Positions 24,064 to 32,648 of a DNA stretch of 64,000 nucleotides are shown in pieces. Source of the DNA: Chryseobacterium gleum (lineage in GTDB: Bacteria; Bacteroidota; Bacteroidia; Flavobacteriales_D; Crocinitomicaceae); assembly GCA_945897805.1 (NCBI GenBank), contig CAMDFX010000004.1:157736-221735 (forward strand), in the 5' to 3' direction. The translations under genes were made by a program, and so were the position numbers. A model generated the notes under the pieces. That model did not search any database, was not told the origin of the DNA, and was given only the letters and a program-made list of their open reading frames with translations. Position 1 is the first letter of the stretch. Every line of letters starts with the position of its first letter.

Positions 24064-25467
24064 ATGACAAATTCTGAAACAAAAGAAAATTTAGCAAAGC
24101 CTGAAACATTCATCAATCATTTTGACGAATTAAAAGGATTTAAAGATGAAAGCAAAGCAAAAGTGTCAAATTCTTTTCCGCTTGAAATTTTTCCTGTTGA
24201 AATTCAAAAAATAATAAAGGAAACAAATAAAACCTTGAATTTTCCAATTGATTTTATATGCTCATCACTTCTTTTCGCAACATCAGTAGCAATAGGAAAT
24301 TCAATGAAAATAAAGATTAAAAACGAGTGGGTGGAGAACACGGTTCTATACTTATGTTTAGTGGCGAATAAAGGCGTAAATAAAACCCATCCAATGAAAT
24401 GGGCGTTGAAACCATTAAGGAAACTTGATGAATCGAATTTTGGGATTTTCTTAGAAAAAACAAAAGAATACTCAACAAACATGAAACTAACAAAAAATGA
24501 GCGTGAAGAACAAGGTTTAGACGAACCTGTAAAGCCTTTTTTTGAGCAATGTCTTGTTCAGGATTTCACTCCCGAAGCATTGAATACGATATTGAAACTA
24601 AATAAGCGTGGAATAGGAGTATCTTCGGATGAACTATCAGGATGGATTGGAAATTTCAATCGGTATAACAAAGGTAGCGAAGAACAAATGTGGTTGAGTT
24701 CGTGGAGTGGTCAGACCATTCAGGTCAATAGAAAATCAGACGACCCGATTCTAATTCCTTTTCCATTCATTTCAGTAATGGGAACAATTCAGCCTGCTGT
24801 TCTGAAAATTTTCGCCGAAAATAACAGAGCTGAAAATGGATTTCTCGATAGACTTCTTTTTGCTTGTGTTGAGGATTTAGAGAAACCTTATTGGTCGGAA
24901 GAAGAACTTAATCCTGATATTACGGAAAGTTGGAATGAAATTTTAAATAAAATTTCAAATCTTCCAATTCATTTAGATGAAAGTGGAAATCCTTTGTCTG
25001 AAATATTGGAATTTTCGATAGATGGAAGAAAGAGAATCTTCGAGTGGCAAAGGCAAATCACAGATTTTTCTAACGAATCGAAAAATGACGATATTATGGG
25101 CATAAATGCGAAAATAGAAATGTATGCAATTAGATTTTCATTGATACTTCAAATGTTATTTTTTGGGTGTGGAGAAAAAAAAGACAAAGTTTCACTTAAA
25201 GCAGTTAACGGAGCGATAGCATTAGTAGAATATTTTACAAAATCTGCTTTAAGGGTTCGGGAAATAATAAATAATTCAAATCCATTAGAAAACTTATCCG
25301 CTGACAAGAAAAACCTATACGATGCCCTGCCTGACACCTTCACAACAAAACAAGGTGTGCAACTCGCTTTCATTCACGGAATAAAGGAAAGAACGCTCAA
25401 ACGGTTTCTAAATGATAAAGGATTTTTTGAAAAAATAAAGCAAGGTGAATACTCGAAAACTCAATAA
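24064..25467 (+). CDS. DUF3987 replication protein
   Basis: 467 residues. It matches DUF3987 proteins: the SSDELSGWIGNFNRYNKGSEE block (about 184-204), SGQTIQVNRKSDDP, and the FLDRLLFACVED region. These are primase- or helicase-associated proteins of mobile elements with a degenerate RecA-like ATPase. At the usual Walker A place I see LVANKGVNKTHPMKWA (about 97-112), which lacks the GxxxxGK[ST] pattern. It is likely involved in element replication together with the primase-like protein at 25997. It begins 2 bp after the preceding HTH gene. Confidence 0.75.
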   Translation: MTNSETKENLAKPETFINHFDELKGFKDESKAKVSNSFPLEIFPVEIQKIIKETNKTLNFPIDFICSSLLFATSVAIGNSMKIKIKNEWVENTVLYLCLVANKGVNKTHPMKWALKPLRKLDESNFGIFLEKTKEYSTNMKLTKNEREEQGLDEPVKPFFEQCLVQDFTPEALNTILKLNKRGIGVSSDELSGWIGNFNRYNKGSEEQMWLSSWSGQTIQVNRKSDDPILIPFPFISVMGTIQPAVLKIFAENNRAENGFLDRLLFACVEDLEKPYWSEEELNPDITESWNEILNKISNLPIHLDESGNPLSEILEFSIDGRKRIFEWQRQITDFSNESKNDDIMGINAKIEMYAIRFSLILQMLFFGCGEKKDKVSLKAVNGAIALVEYFTKSALRVREIINNSNPLENLSADKKNLYDALPDTFTTKQGVQLAFIHGIKERTLKRFLNDKGFFEKIKQGEYSKTQ

Positions 25468-25735
25468 GAATCAAATGGCATTTATGACATTATTGACATT
25501 TATTTCTATTTGGGTCAAAAATGTCAAAAATGCCAACTGTCCTTAATTTAGAAATTGACGACAGGTTCACTTTATTGAAATAATTGAAAAAAACTATGTC
25601 AATCGTTTTAAAATAGAGCACCTTTCTCATTTGTTTATCGGGCTTTTGATTTTACAAACTACAACTAACTTGCAGTTTAATTTGAAACTTGATTTATAAT
25701 AACAAATTACCTCTTCAAACAATAAATTAAAAAAT

Positions 25736-25939
25736 ATGAACAGAGAAAAAGCACAAATGATTTTACAATCCTATGAATGGAAGTCTTTGGTATTTATGAA
25801 TTTCATATATGGTATGGTTTCAATAAATGAGTTACAAAGAATATCGCTTATGGAGTTAGAGTTTGAAGAAAGAGAAAACATCAAAAACAAAGATTTAAAA
25901 GATTGCTACGATAAGCAGAAAATTAGTTTTGAAGAGTAA
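25736..25939 (+). CDS. Small hypothetical protein
   Basis: 67 residues, acidic C-terminal half, one hydrophobic patch (SLVFMNFIYGMVSI, about 18-31) too short and interrupted for a confident membrane span. A 268-bp AT-rich gap precedes it and 57 bp separates it from the primase-like gene. Codon use resembles its neighbours. Function unknown. Confidence 0.5.
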   Translation: MNREKAQMILQSYEWKSLVFMNFIYGMVSINELQRISLMELEFEERENIKNKDLKDCYDKQKISFEE

Positions 25940-25996
25940 TATTCTGCTCATGATTAATTCTGCAACTAATTCAGTAATGAGTTTTACAACATTATA

Positions 25997-27271
25997 ATGT
26001 ATCGATATAAATTAGCTTCAAATAAAGTACAAAAAATAGATTGCCCTTTTTGCCGAGCAAAAAAACATTGGCAACGTTACATTGATACTGAAACTGGGGA
26101 AGTTTTACCAGAAAATATCGGAAAATGTGATAATTCAGAAAAGTGTGGTCAATGGGTTACACCTAAAGAAACAGGATATTCAAAAACAATTTGGGAGCAA
26201 GAAAAAAGTAGTTTTTATGAATTTTCATATAAACACAGACATAATTTAGAAAGTGAATCAAAAACCGAACCTCATTATTTTGATTTAGAAACATATAAAA
26301 AGGCTTTGAATCCTGAAAGATTGGAGGAAAATACCTTTTTCAAAAATTTAATAAAACTTCAAAATCAATCATCATTTTTTCTTGAAGAACTGAATAAAGT
26401 AGTAGATATTTACAAAATAGGAACAGTTATACGTGGAAATTGGAAAGGTGCTGTGACATTTCCATATATAGATTTATTTGGAAATATCAGGACAGTTCAA
26501 GTTAAAAAATTCAATGAAAGCAACAACACGACTGCATTAAGCAAATTAGATAAGGTAATAATTTCTGAATTAAAAAAGGAACAAAGACAAACACCAGAAT
26601 GGCTAAAAAAACACGTTGAATTTGGTGATGCATTTGGTTATTTCACCTGTCTTTTTGGTGAACATTTATTAGGTCTTTTCCCCAAGAATCCTATTGCTTT
26701 AGTTGAAGCCCCGAAAACTGCTATTTATTGTTCGTTATATTTTGGATTACCTAAGAAAAAGGATGATTTTATTTTTTTAGCTGTTTACAATAAAAGCAGT
26801 TTGACTTTTGATAAAATTAAAGTTTTAGAAGGGAGAAAGGTATTTGTGTTTCCCGACTTATCTGCAAATGGCGATACATTCAAGGAGTGGCAAAAGAAAT
26901 CCCAGCAGTTTGAAAAACAATTAAAAAACACACAGTTTATATTTTCCGATTTACTGGAAAAATATGCTTCTAATGAGGAAAGGGGTAATGGGTTAGATAT
27001 TGCTGATTTTTTAATAAAACAAGATTGGCGATTATTTAGAAAGAACTCTAAAAACCTTTCCGAATCTCAAGTTGTACAATATAACGAGAATGAACAGCAT
27101 CCACCAACAAATGATGAACTTTTAAAACTTGCCCAAAATATAATAGGCTTCAATAATAGTAAACAAAGAACCGAAATACCTTATTTTGAAGAAATGATTG
27201 AGTTCAGAATTATCAAAGAATCTAAACCTGTATTTGGTCATTATTATTTAAGTCATTCCACTCCATTCTGA
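25997..27271 (+). CDS. Primase-like protein (zinc ribbon, Toprim-like; DUF6371 type)
   Basis: 424 residues. The N-terminus is a CHC2-like zinc ribbon (CPFCRAKKHW.., then KCDNSEKCGQW), as in DnaG-type primases. The middle has PIALVEAPKTAIYCSLYFG (about 232-250), with the Toprim Glu, and VFVFPDLSANGDTF (about 284-297), with the second acidic motif. This layout fits the DUF6371 proteins of Bacteroidota elements. With DUF3987 it likely starts replication of the excised element. Its last 24 bp overlap the convergent serine recombinase gene. Confidence 0.75.
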   Translation: MYRYKLASNKVQKIDCPFCRAKKHWQRYIDTETGEVLPENIGKCDNSEKCGQWVTPKETGYSKTIWEQEKSSFYEFSYKHRHNLESESKTEPHYFDLETYKKALNPERLEENTFFKNLIKLQNQSSFFLEELNKVVDIYKIGTVIRGNWKGAVTFPYIDLFGNIRTVQVKKFNESNNTTALSKLDKVIISELKKEQRQTPEWLKKHVEFGDAFGYFTCLFGEHLLGLFPKNPIALVEAPKTAIYCSLYFGLPKKKDDFIFLAVYNKSSLTFDKIKVLEGRKVFVFPDLSANGDTFKEWQKKSQQFEKQLKNTQFIFSDLLEKYASNEERGNGLDIADFLIKQDWRLFRKNSKNLSESQVVQYNENEQHPPTNDELLKLAQNIIGFNNSKQRTEIPYFEEMIEFRIIKESKPVFGHYYLSHSTPF

Positions 27272-27874
27272 ATTGATTTTCTTAACCTTTTGAACCGTTG
27301 AAAAACTACATCCCATTATTTTGACGATTTCCGCTTGGGTGTATCCTGCCGAAAGATATTCAATTATTTTCTTGTTTTTTGGCTTGGTCAAAAACTTAAC
27401 CTCACTCTCTTTTGTGTTTATTGCCCTACCAGTGTACACGCCTCTAATTTTCGCCAATTTCACACCTTCGATTTGACGTTCGTTTATCATCTGTTTCTCG
27501 AATGATGCCATTGTCGATAAAATGGAAATCATCAGTTCAGAAAATATGTCGTGTTTGCCATTTTCATCAAAATTCCGAAGGTTGGGATTTCTGCACTCGA
27601 CAACAATACCTTTCTCAGTTAGTTCTTTCCAAACCTGTAAAACGTCAATTGTATTTCTTCCCAATCTATCTATGGAATGAATTGTTAAATGAGCGAGTTC
27701 TCCATTATCAATTATTTTTTTCAATTCTGAACCTTTAGGTCGTTCCCATAATGGAATTAAACCACTGCATTTATCTGAAAAAACATAGTCAAAACTTTCG
27801 TTGTCTTGATTTTGCCTTGATTCATTTTGCGTTAATGAACTTACTCTCAAATAGAGGATTTTTAGCTTTTTCAT
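27248..27874 (-). CDS. Serine recombinase (resolvase/invertase)
   Basis: 208 residues, normal for a small resolvase or invertase. The catalytic Ser is near residue 12 in YLRVSSLTQ. HSIDRLGRN (about 66-74) carries the conserved Arg pair, and a long E helix (ASFEKQMINERQIEGVKLAK) precedes a Hin-like C-terminal HTH (YTQAEIVKIMGCSFSTVQKVKK, about 178-199). It could resolve multimers of the element or invert a segment. I found no paired inverted site nearby. Confidence 0.9.
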   Translation of the reverse strand: MKKLKILYLRVSSLTQNESRQNQDNESFDYVFSDKCSGLIPLWERPKGSELKKIIDNGELAHLTIHSIDRLGRNTIDVLQVWKELTEKGIVVECRNPNLRNFDENGKHDIFSELMISILSTMASFEKQMINERQIEGVKLAKIRGVYTGRAINTKESEVKFLTKPKNKKIIEYLSAGYTQAEIVKIMGCSFSTVQKVKKINSEWSGMT

Positions 27875-28016
27875 ACTACTATTTTAGGTTGTCTGCTTTG
27901 AAACTCTTTAATGGTAGAAAATACCAAGAGATTAAGTAAAACATTCTGAAATTAGAAACTACCAGTTAGGGTATAGCCTAAAATGGTAGAAATCGAAATA
28001 TTCAGTATTTAATTTT

Positions 28017-28166
28017 TTAACGAACAATTTTATTTTTCTCTGTTGAACTCAAAAAGTAGGATGCAGAAATTACAATGGCTGTAAATATGAATACTCCAAG
28101 AAAATACCTTCCATCAACGGTTGAAAAGATTCTGACACGAGGTATTGATGAATATGATGCTTTCAT
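28017..28166 (-). CDS. 49-residue single-pass membrane peptide
   Basis: A short gene, reading MKASYSSIPRVRIF... with a hydrophobic helix at about 21-40 (YFLGVFIFTAIVISASYFLS) and a charged C-terminus. It starts 5 bp after the ATP-grasp stop, on the same strand, which strongly suggests co-translation. The N-terminus is basic and so probably inside. Function unknown; it may be a substrate or partner of the ATP-grasp ligase. Confidence 0.6.
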   Translation of the reverse strand: MKASYSSIPRVRIFSTVDGRYFLGVFIFTAIVISASYFLSSTEKNKIVR

Positions 28167-28171
28167 AGTTT

Positions 28172-29344
28172 TTAGTTTTTAAGTCGGAAGGTGTTTAACA
28201 TTAAATCGTATAAATCTTTTGGCGATTCTACTTTCATTACTTTATCTATATTATTTGAATCGATGTATTCTACTTCTTTATCCTTTGCCATTTTAAAATA
28301 TGATAAAAATTTTGGGTTCTTCAAAATACTGTCAATGGTTTGTTTTTGCTTTTGAATAGCTTTTATCATTTGGTCAATTTTATCTTCTTGAAAACGAATA
28401 AGCAAATCATTTTTTGAAGGAAAGTCGATTTTTTCTTGCTTTTGAACAGTCCTTTCACTCGAAATAAAATCGACCAAGTGTTCCCCTATATTTACGCCTG
28501 TAACATCCTGAATATGAAATCCATAATTTCCGTTCACCTCAATTAACTTAAAACCGTCATCGGAGCGAACAAAGTCAATTCCAGCAGTGAATAAATTAAG
28601 CGTTTTTGCACATTTGACACATAAGTCTTGTTCTTCTTGCGTGAGTGTAACAGGTATTGCAGTTGCTCCCTTATGTATATTTGCACGGAAATCTCCTTTT
28701 TGTGCCTGTCGCTTATAGGCACATATAACTTTATTACCCAAAACAATCCCTCTTAGGTCAGAGCTGTTAGTTTGAAGAAATTCTTGAATCAATATACTCG
28801 TATTTTCCTTAAATAAGGCTTGTAAAGTGCTTTTTGCCGAAATAAATGAATCTAAAAGCAAGACCCCATTTCCTTTTGACCCACTTAGAGTCTTAGCGAC
28901 CAATGGTAGTCCTACCATATCAATATAGTGGTCAATCATAGATGGGTCATTTGCGTAAATTGTTTTCGGGGTAGGAATACCTTGTTGGCTACATTTTTGT
29001 AAGGTCAAAAGTTTGTTGGATGCAACCCTTAATCCTTCACCTGTTTGGGTACTAAATATTCCAAGATTCAAATTCAAATGGTCTATAATAGTAGATGAAT
29101 AAAGGATATTTGTACCAATTCTTGGTATGATTCCGCAAAATTCATTAGCATAAATTCGTTCAATTTCAGTTTTATTTGACTTCGTATAAAGCATATCATA
29201 ACCTTTTCGGTTATTTATAAGCATAGCCAAATTGTTGGGATTCAATACTTCTGATTCATACCCTTTTGATTCAATTGCCCTCTTAATACTTTTAGTGGCT
29301 GAGTTATTTTCAGCGTAACTAATTATTGCTATTTTTTTCATCAT
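28172..29344 (-). CDS. RimK-like ATP-grasp ligase
   Basis: 390 residues. The N-terminal pre-ATP-grasp domain (IIPRIGTNILYSS, about 95-107) and the ATP-grasp fold (PLVAKTLSGSKGNGVLLL, about 146-163; KLIEVNGNYGFH with the metal-binding E and N) match the RimK family. That family ligates amino acids, often glutamate, to protein C-termini or builds peptide bonds in modified peptides. The last 90 residues, after ISSERTVQ, are an unusual Lys-rich helical extension. It overlaps the upstream 73-residue gene by 26 bp and is followed 5 bp later by a 49-residue membrane peptide. The substrate is not known. Confidence 0.85.
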   Translation of the reverse strand: MMKKIAIISYAENNSATKSIKRAIESKGYESEVLNPNNLAMLINNRKGYDMLYTKSNKTEIERIYANEFCGIIPRIGTNILYSSTIIDHLNLNLGIFSTQTGEGLRVASNKLLTLQKCSQQGIPTPKTIYANDPSMIDHYIDMVGLPLVAKTLSGSKGNGVLLLDSFISAKSTLQALFKENTSILIQEFLQTNSSDLRGIVLGNKVICAYKRQAQKGDFRANIHKGATAIPVTLTQEEQDLCVKCAKTLNLFTAGIDFVRSDDGFKLIEVNGNYGFHIQDVTGVNIGEHLVDFISSERTVQKQEKIDFPSKNDLLIRFQEDKIDQMIKAIQKQKQTIDSILKNPKFLSYFKMAKDKEVEYIDSNNIDKVMKVESPKDLYDLMLNTFRLKN

Positions 29345-29540
29345 TTTGTTTTCGATTTTTTAGAATTTTTACGACCAAGACCATTCCCAAGCAAATAAAA
29401 GATACTATCAAGATTTTTTTTAGTGTTTCGTTTTTATCAAGTAAGGAATCGTTTGCTAATTTCAGAGCATCATTTGTTTCTTGAAGTACCTTTAAAGATT
29501 CTGGTATTCTGAATGTCTGAATAGTGGTAATATCAATCAT
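29319..29540 (-). CDS. Small single-pass membrane protein
   Basis: 73 residues: a helical N-terminal stretch (about 12-40, ESLKVLQETNDALKLAND..), one membrane span (about 43-60, ILIVSFICLGMVLVVKIL) and a basic and acidic tail. It overlaps the upstream gene by 4 bp and the ATP-grasp gene by 26 bp, so all three are co-translated. A likely partner, anchor or substrate for the ligase; none is demonstrated. Confidence 0.65.
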   Translation of the reverse strand: MIDITTIQTFRIPESLKVLQETNDALKLANDSLLDKNETLKKILIVSFICLGMVLVVKILKNRKQNDEKNSNN

Positions 29541-29896
29541 TTTTCCAATTTTAATTTCTTAATTAGAATCATTTCTTCACCCAGTGTTTTTATCATATAA
29601 TTATACAGACAAGGATAATTCTTGCCCTGCACAGGCAAAAAATGTGTGCAAAAATTAAGATTTATGCCAGCTCCTTTGATAAATTCTTTGTGGAATTGCT
29701 TCTGTTCTTCATCTCTCATGAGACGATTTAAAATTTTCAGGTTCTGATAAAGTGGGCTTTGAATATAGGAGATGCTGTGCCGAAGTTTAGTCGCTTTCCT
29801 ATTGTGATATTTTATTCTATTCTCTGAACGAGCAAATTTTTGAGTGATTCTTTTTGCAAAGAATTGCTCATTTGTTAAAAGGTCATTTCGTTTCAT
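29537..29896 (-). CDS. Hypothetical basic protein
   Basis: 119 residues, strongly basic in the first half (KRITQKFARSENRIKYHNRKATKLRH), no membrane span. It contains two Cys (FCTHF, YPCLY). I do not recognise a family. It is first in the ATP-grasp operon, with a 4-bp overlap to the 73-residue membrane protein. The basic surface suggests nucleic-acid or membrane binding, which is a guess. Confidence 0.6.
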   Translation of the reverse strand: MKRNDLLTNEQFFAKRITQKFARSENRIKYHNRKATKLRHSISYIQSPLYQNLKILNRLMRDEEQKQFHKEFIKGAGINLNFCTHFLPVQGKNYPCLYNYMIKTLGEEMILIKKLKLEK

Positions 29897-29960
29897 ACTG
29901 CCTTAGATTTTAAAATTTTAATCTAATGTAGATGAGTATTACTTAATTAAATAAAGAAAT

Positions 29961-30000
29961 TTCGTGTTTGTGCATATTTGTGCATATTTGTGTGTTTTTG
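29961..30000. repeat. Short tandem repeats TGCATATTTG
   Basis: TGCATATTTG occurs exactly twice in a row (29971-29980, 29981-29990), flanked by weaker copies (cgtgtttg before, tgtgtttttg after), giving a 10-bp period. Confidence 0.55.
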
Positions 30001-30024
30001 ATGCATTTGAAAACATATTAATCT

Positions 30025-30073
30025 ATTTAAAAGTGCTTTTAAATGTTTTTAAATATGTGATCACATATTTAAA
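30025..30073. repeat. Inverted repeat and 26-bp palindrome
   Basis: ATTTAAAAG-tg-CTTTTAAAT (30025-30044) is followed at 30048 by a perfect palindrome whose left half is TTTAAATATGTGA and whose centre TGATCA lies at 30058-30063. The symmetry suits a dimeric regulator such as the XRE protein encoded upstream. Confidence 0.6.
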
Positions 30074-30248
30074 TATATAAATACGCAAGAACTTGGATTA
30101 TTTGAATAACAATTAGCTGAAAAAGATGACTAATTAAGAATAATTTTCGATTAATCTACTATAGCGATTCAACACTTACTTAATAATTATTTTAATGGTT
30201 TAGGTGGGGTAAAAAAATATTATTTTAGACTTTTAAGATATTCGAATA

Positions 30249-30602
30249 TCATTTCTTTAGACGTTCGATTTCATTTTCGAGCAAAACAATTTTTTCTTTC
30301 AGGAGCTTTATATTTTCTTCAAAAAGCTCTTTCATTTCTTTTGGCATTTCATAGTGTCCAATTTGATTTTCAATCTTACTATTGAAATTGTTAAAAGCGA
30401 CATTTTCATCAAATCCAATGATTGTTTCAGCATTTACACCTAGTACAGAAGCTATTTTTTCTAGTTTGTTAAAATTCACGCTCACTTCATCTCTCTCGAT
30501 TTTTCCATAACCAGTTACCGACATTCCAAGTTCAAAAGCAAGGTTTTCTTGACTAAAGCCTTTAATTTCTCTTATTTTTCTTATTCTTTGTCCGATTTTC
30601 AT
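30249..30602 (-). CDS. XRE-family transcriptional regulator
   Basis: 117 residues. The N-terminal 65 residues are a Cro/C1 HTH (GQRIRKIREIKGFSQENLAFELGMSVTGYGKIERDE), followed by a linker and a C-terminal leucine-rich coiled coil (about 88-117, LFEENIKLLKEKIVLLENEIERLKK) for dimerisation. Probably the repressor controlling the ATP-grasp operon or element genes; the palindromes 180 bp downstream are candidate operators. A TATATTTG -7 box lies 60 bp upstream of its start. Confidence 0.85.
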   Translation of the reverse strand: MKIGQRIRKIREIKGFSQENLAFELGMSVTGYGKIERDEVSVNFNKLEKIASVLGVNAETIIGFDENVAFNNFNSKIENQIGHYEMPKEMKELFEENIKLLKEKIVLLENEIERLKK

Positions 30603-30662
30603 GATTCTCTGAATTTTTTTTGAGTTAAAAGTAATTATTTACCAACAAAATGTGACATTTTA

Positions 30663-30670
30663 CAAATATA
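30663..30670 (-). promoter_or_regulatory. -7 box (TATATTTG) for the XRE gene
   Basis: Minus-strand TATATTTG matches TAnnTTTG and lies about 60 bp before the regulator start. No clear -33 box. Confidence 0.5.
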
Positions 30671-30731
30671 AAGTTTAGAAAGTCGGTTTTCAAGTTCCCT
30701 AATTTTACTTTAAATTTTTAAACAATTATTT

Positions 30732-31196
30732 ATGAAAAAAATCATTTTATTTTTTGGTATTGCTATTGCCTTAACGACTGTAACTTCTTGTAAAAAAGAG
30801 AAAGAAGGATGCACAGATAGTATGGCAAATAATTATTCTTCTGACGCGTCAAAAGATAACGGAACTTGCAAGTTCGATAGAGATGCGATTATTGGTAATT
30901 ACCTCACTAATGGAACAGAGAATTGTGGAGGTACTTCTTATTCATACTCAGACATACAAATGTCAATTACTGCAAGTTCTGTTGCCAAAAACAAAGTTCT
31001 ACTTAGTTTTGAAGGAACCATTTTTACTTGCACTATAAGTGGAACTTCAATAACAATTGAAAATAAAAGTGAAGGAGGATTCAATTATTCTGGCTCTGGT
31101 CAAGTAAATGGAACTGTTCTAACTTTGAACATGACGGTCTATGATGTTGCCGCAGATGAAACTTGTATTTTGAACCTGACGGGTATTAAACAATAA
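30732..31196 (+). CDS. Small secreted lipoprotein
   Basis: 154 residues. A signal peptide ends in a lipobox TVTSC with Cys20 as the lipid-attachment site, followed by KKEKEG. Residues 27-47 (GCTDSMANNYSSDASKDNGTC) match the Cys-rich GCTDxxAxNYxxxAxxDxGSC motif common in Bacteroidota surface proteins. The rest is a beta-rich domain with three further Cys. It probably sits in the outer or inner membrane facing the periplasm. No function is known. It stands alone on the plus strand, with a terminator after it. Confidence 0.8.
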   Translation: MKKIILFFGIAIALTTVTSCKKEKEGCTDSMANNYSSDASKDNGTCKFDRDAIIGNYLTNGTENCGGTSYSYSDIQMSITASSVAKNKVLLSFEGTIFTCTISGTSITIENKSEGGFNYSGSGQVNGTVLTLNMTVYDVAADETCILNLTGIKQ

Positions 31197-31215
31197 TAGC
31201 TAAAAACAAATTTAT

Positions 31216-31255
31216 AAAATACCGCTTGGTCTTGCACTTGGCGGTATTTTTTTTT
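31216..31255 (+). terminator. Terminator after the lipoprotein gene
   Basis: AAAATACCGC / GCGGTATTTT stem with a 15-nt loop and a long T run, 20 bp after the stop. Confidence 0.8.
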
Positions 31256-31484
31256 AAATGTTTTACTACTAATCCCTAACCATTGATGATTACTCTATTT
31301 TTACTGATTGTTTCATTGAGAACTTCAAAATAACGTGTCCTTGAAAGATGTTTTTTTACAATTTTCAACCTGAGTGCATCGAGTTTTAAAAATTTTAATC
31401 GAAGATGAGAAGGAGGGGTTTTCAACTTCCTGTTTTCAGCGTTATATTCCATGTCTTTTGGTTTTTGAATTAAATGAGAAAATT

Positions 31485-32648
31485 CTATCTATTTCCTTTC
31501 GCTCTATTATGTGTCTTACACAACATTTCGCAATTTTCTATTTTGGTTGCTCCACCTTTGCTCCAAGCTGAAACGTGGTCTGCATCCATTTCGGCAAGTT
31601 TCCAAATCTTAGTTTTGTTGGAGTTTGAACCTAAAGCACATAAAGGACAATTCGATTCATTCTTGCTCGTTGATTTTGTTGTTTGTTTCGTGTAAACTGA
31701 CTTTTTCGTTGCCTCATCAAATACCCGAACATCAAGAAGTTTAGAATCTGTTGAGCCACCAAGTATGTATTCAAAAATACCTCTTCTACTTTTTACATAG
31801 GGGTCAGCATATAACGATTTAACCTTTTCTGAAACAACTGTTGGGCTATATGGTTTGTTATGATAAAGTTCATACAACCTTCCCCATTCAAGTCCACACA
31901 TTTCAGTTTCAACATCGATGAACACCTTTGATACCCATTCAATCACAGTATCAAAATAAGTTTCTAATTCATTGATGTTATCATCTCTACGATGTTTACT
32001 CATATAATCTCCGATAGCACCTTTACTTACCCATTCAAGTGCTTGTTCTAAAAACGCCTGTCTATTCGCACTACCCGAAATATAAGCACTCCATTTTTGA
32101 ATATTTGCATCTTTACTATTGCTGAATTTTGCTTTAGCAAGCGTAACAAATTGACCCGAATAAACTGCATTTAAAAGTTCTTGATTATTTAATGGTACAC
32201 CTGCAATATTAATGGTTTTGAACCACTCTTTTATCTCACTTTCTGTTCCTTCACACTCGTATATTAGTAGTTTGGTATTTAAAATCAACTCTTGTTTGTC
32301 CTTTGCAATGCCACTAAAATACTGTTCCATTCCATTTTCATCTTTAATGGCAAATTTCCCTGCAACATATCGACCAAAACTTGTGATGCGTTGCTGACCG
32401 TCTAACACTTCAAGTGTATCCAAACTTGGTTTATTGAAGTAAATTAATCCCAAAGGATAACCTTTTAATAGCGATTCAATTACTCGTACATCTCGAACAC
32501 CGTCAGCATAGATATAATTGCGTTGATATTCGGGTTGAATAGTTAATTTACCTGCTAAACCGAAAAGACCTTTACCTTCTAATTCATTGTAAACAAATCC
32601 CTCACAAATTTCTTTAACGGTTATTTCTGTTCTTAATGTCGTTTTCAT
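31485..32648 (-). CDS. DUF262-HNH nuclease
   Basis: 387 residues. The N-terminal DUF262 (ParB-like nucleotidase) domain shows [11 protein letters not shown] (about 37-47) and [11 protein letters not shown] (about 81-91). The C-terminus has an HNH-type zinc nuclease: CPLC (about 330-333), [24 protein letters not shown] and HNRAKG. The architecture resembles type IV-like restriction proteins such as GmrSD, in which DUF262 hydrolyses nucleotide and HNH cuts DNA. It is the last gene of the minus-strand operon and overlaps the EcoRI-type methyltransferase by 4 bp, so it is probably a restriction or anti-phage partner of it. Confidence 0.85.
   Translation of the reverse strand: MKTTLRTEITVKEICEGFVYNELEGKGLFGLAGKLTIQPEYQRNYIYADGVRDVRVIESLLKGYPLGLIYFNKPSLDTLEVLDGQQRITSFGRYVAGKFAIKDENGMEQYFSGIAKDKQELILNTKLLIYECEGTESEIKEWFKTINIAGVPLNNQELLNAVYSGQFVTLAKAKFSNSKDANIQKWSAYISGSANRQAFLEQALEWVSKGAIGDYMSKHRRDDNINELETYFDTVIEWVSKVFIDVETEMCGLEWGRLYELYHNKPYSPTVVSEKVKSLYADPYVKSRRGIFEYILGGSTDSKLLDVRVFDEATKKSVYTKQTTKSTSKNESNCPLCALGSNSNKTKIWKLAEMDADHVSAWSKGGATKIENCEMLCKTHNRAKGNR

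Larger units (their letters stand above)
29897..30248. other. Repeat-rich regulatory region
   Basis: 352 bp between the ATP-grasp operon and the XRE gene, both on the minus strand. No credible gene. It holds tandem TGCATATTTG repeats (29971-29990), an inverted repeat (30025-30044) and a 26-bp perfect palindrome (30048-30073). This density suggests an operator cluster, origin or transfer site. Confidence 0.6.

Noticed and set aside
31374..31695. Two plus-strand frames beside and opposite the DUF262-HNH gene
   Set aside because: They mostly run antisense to a well-supported gene and show no coding features.
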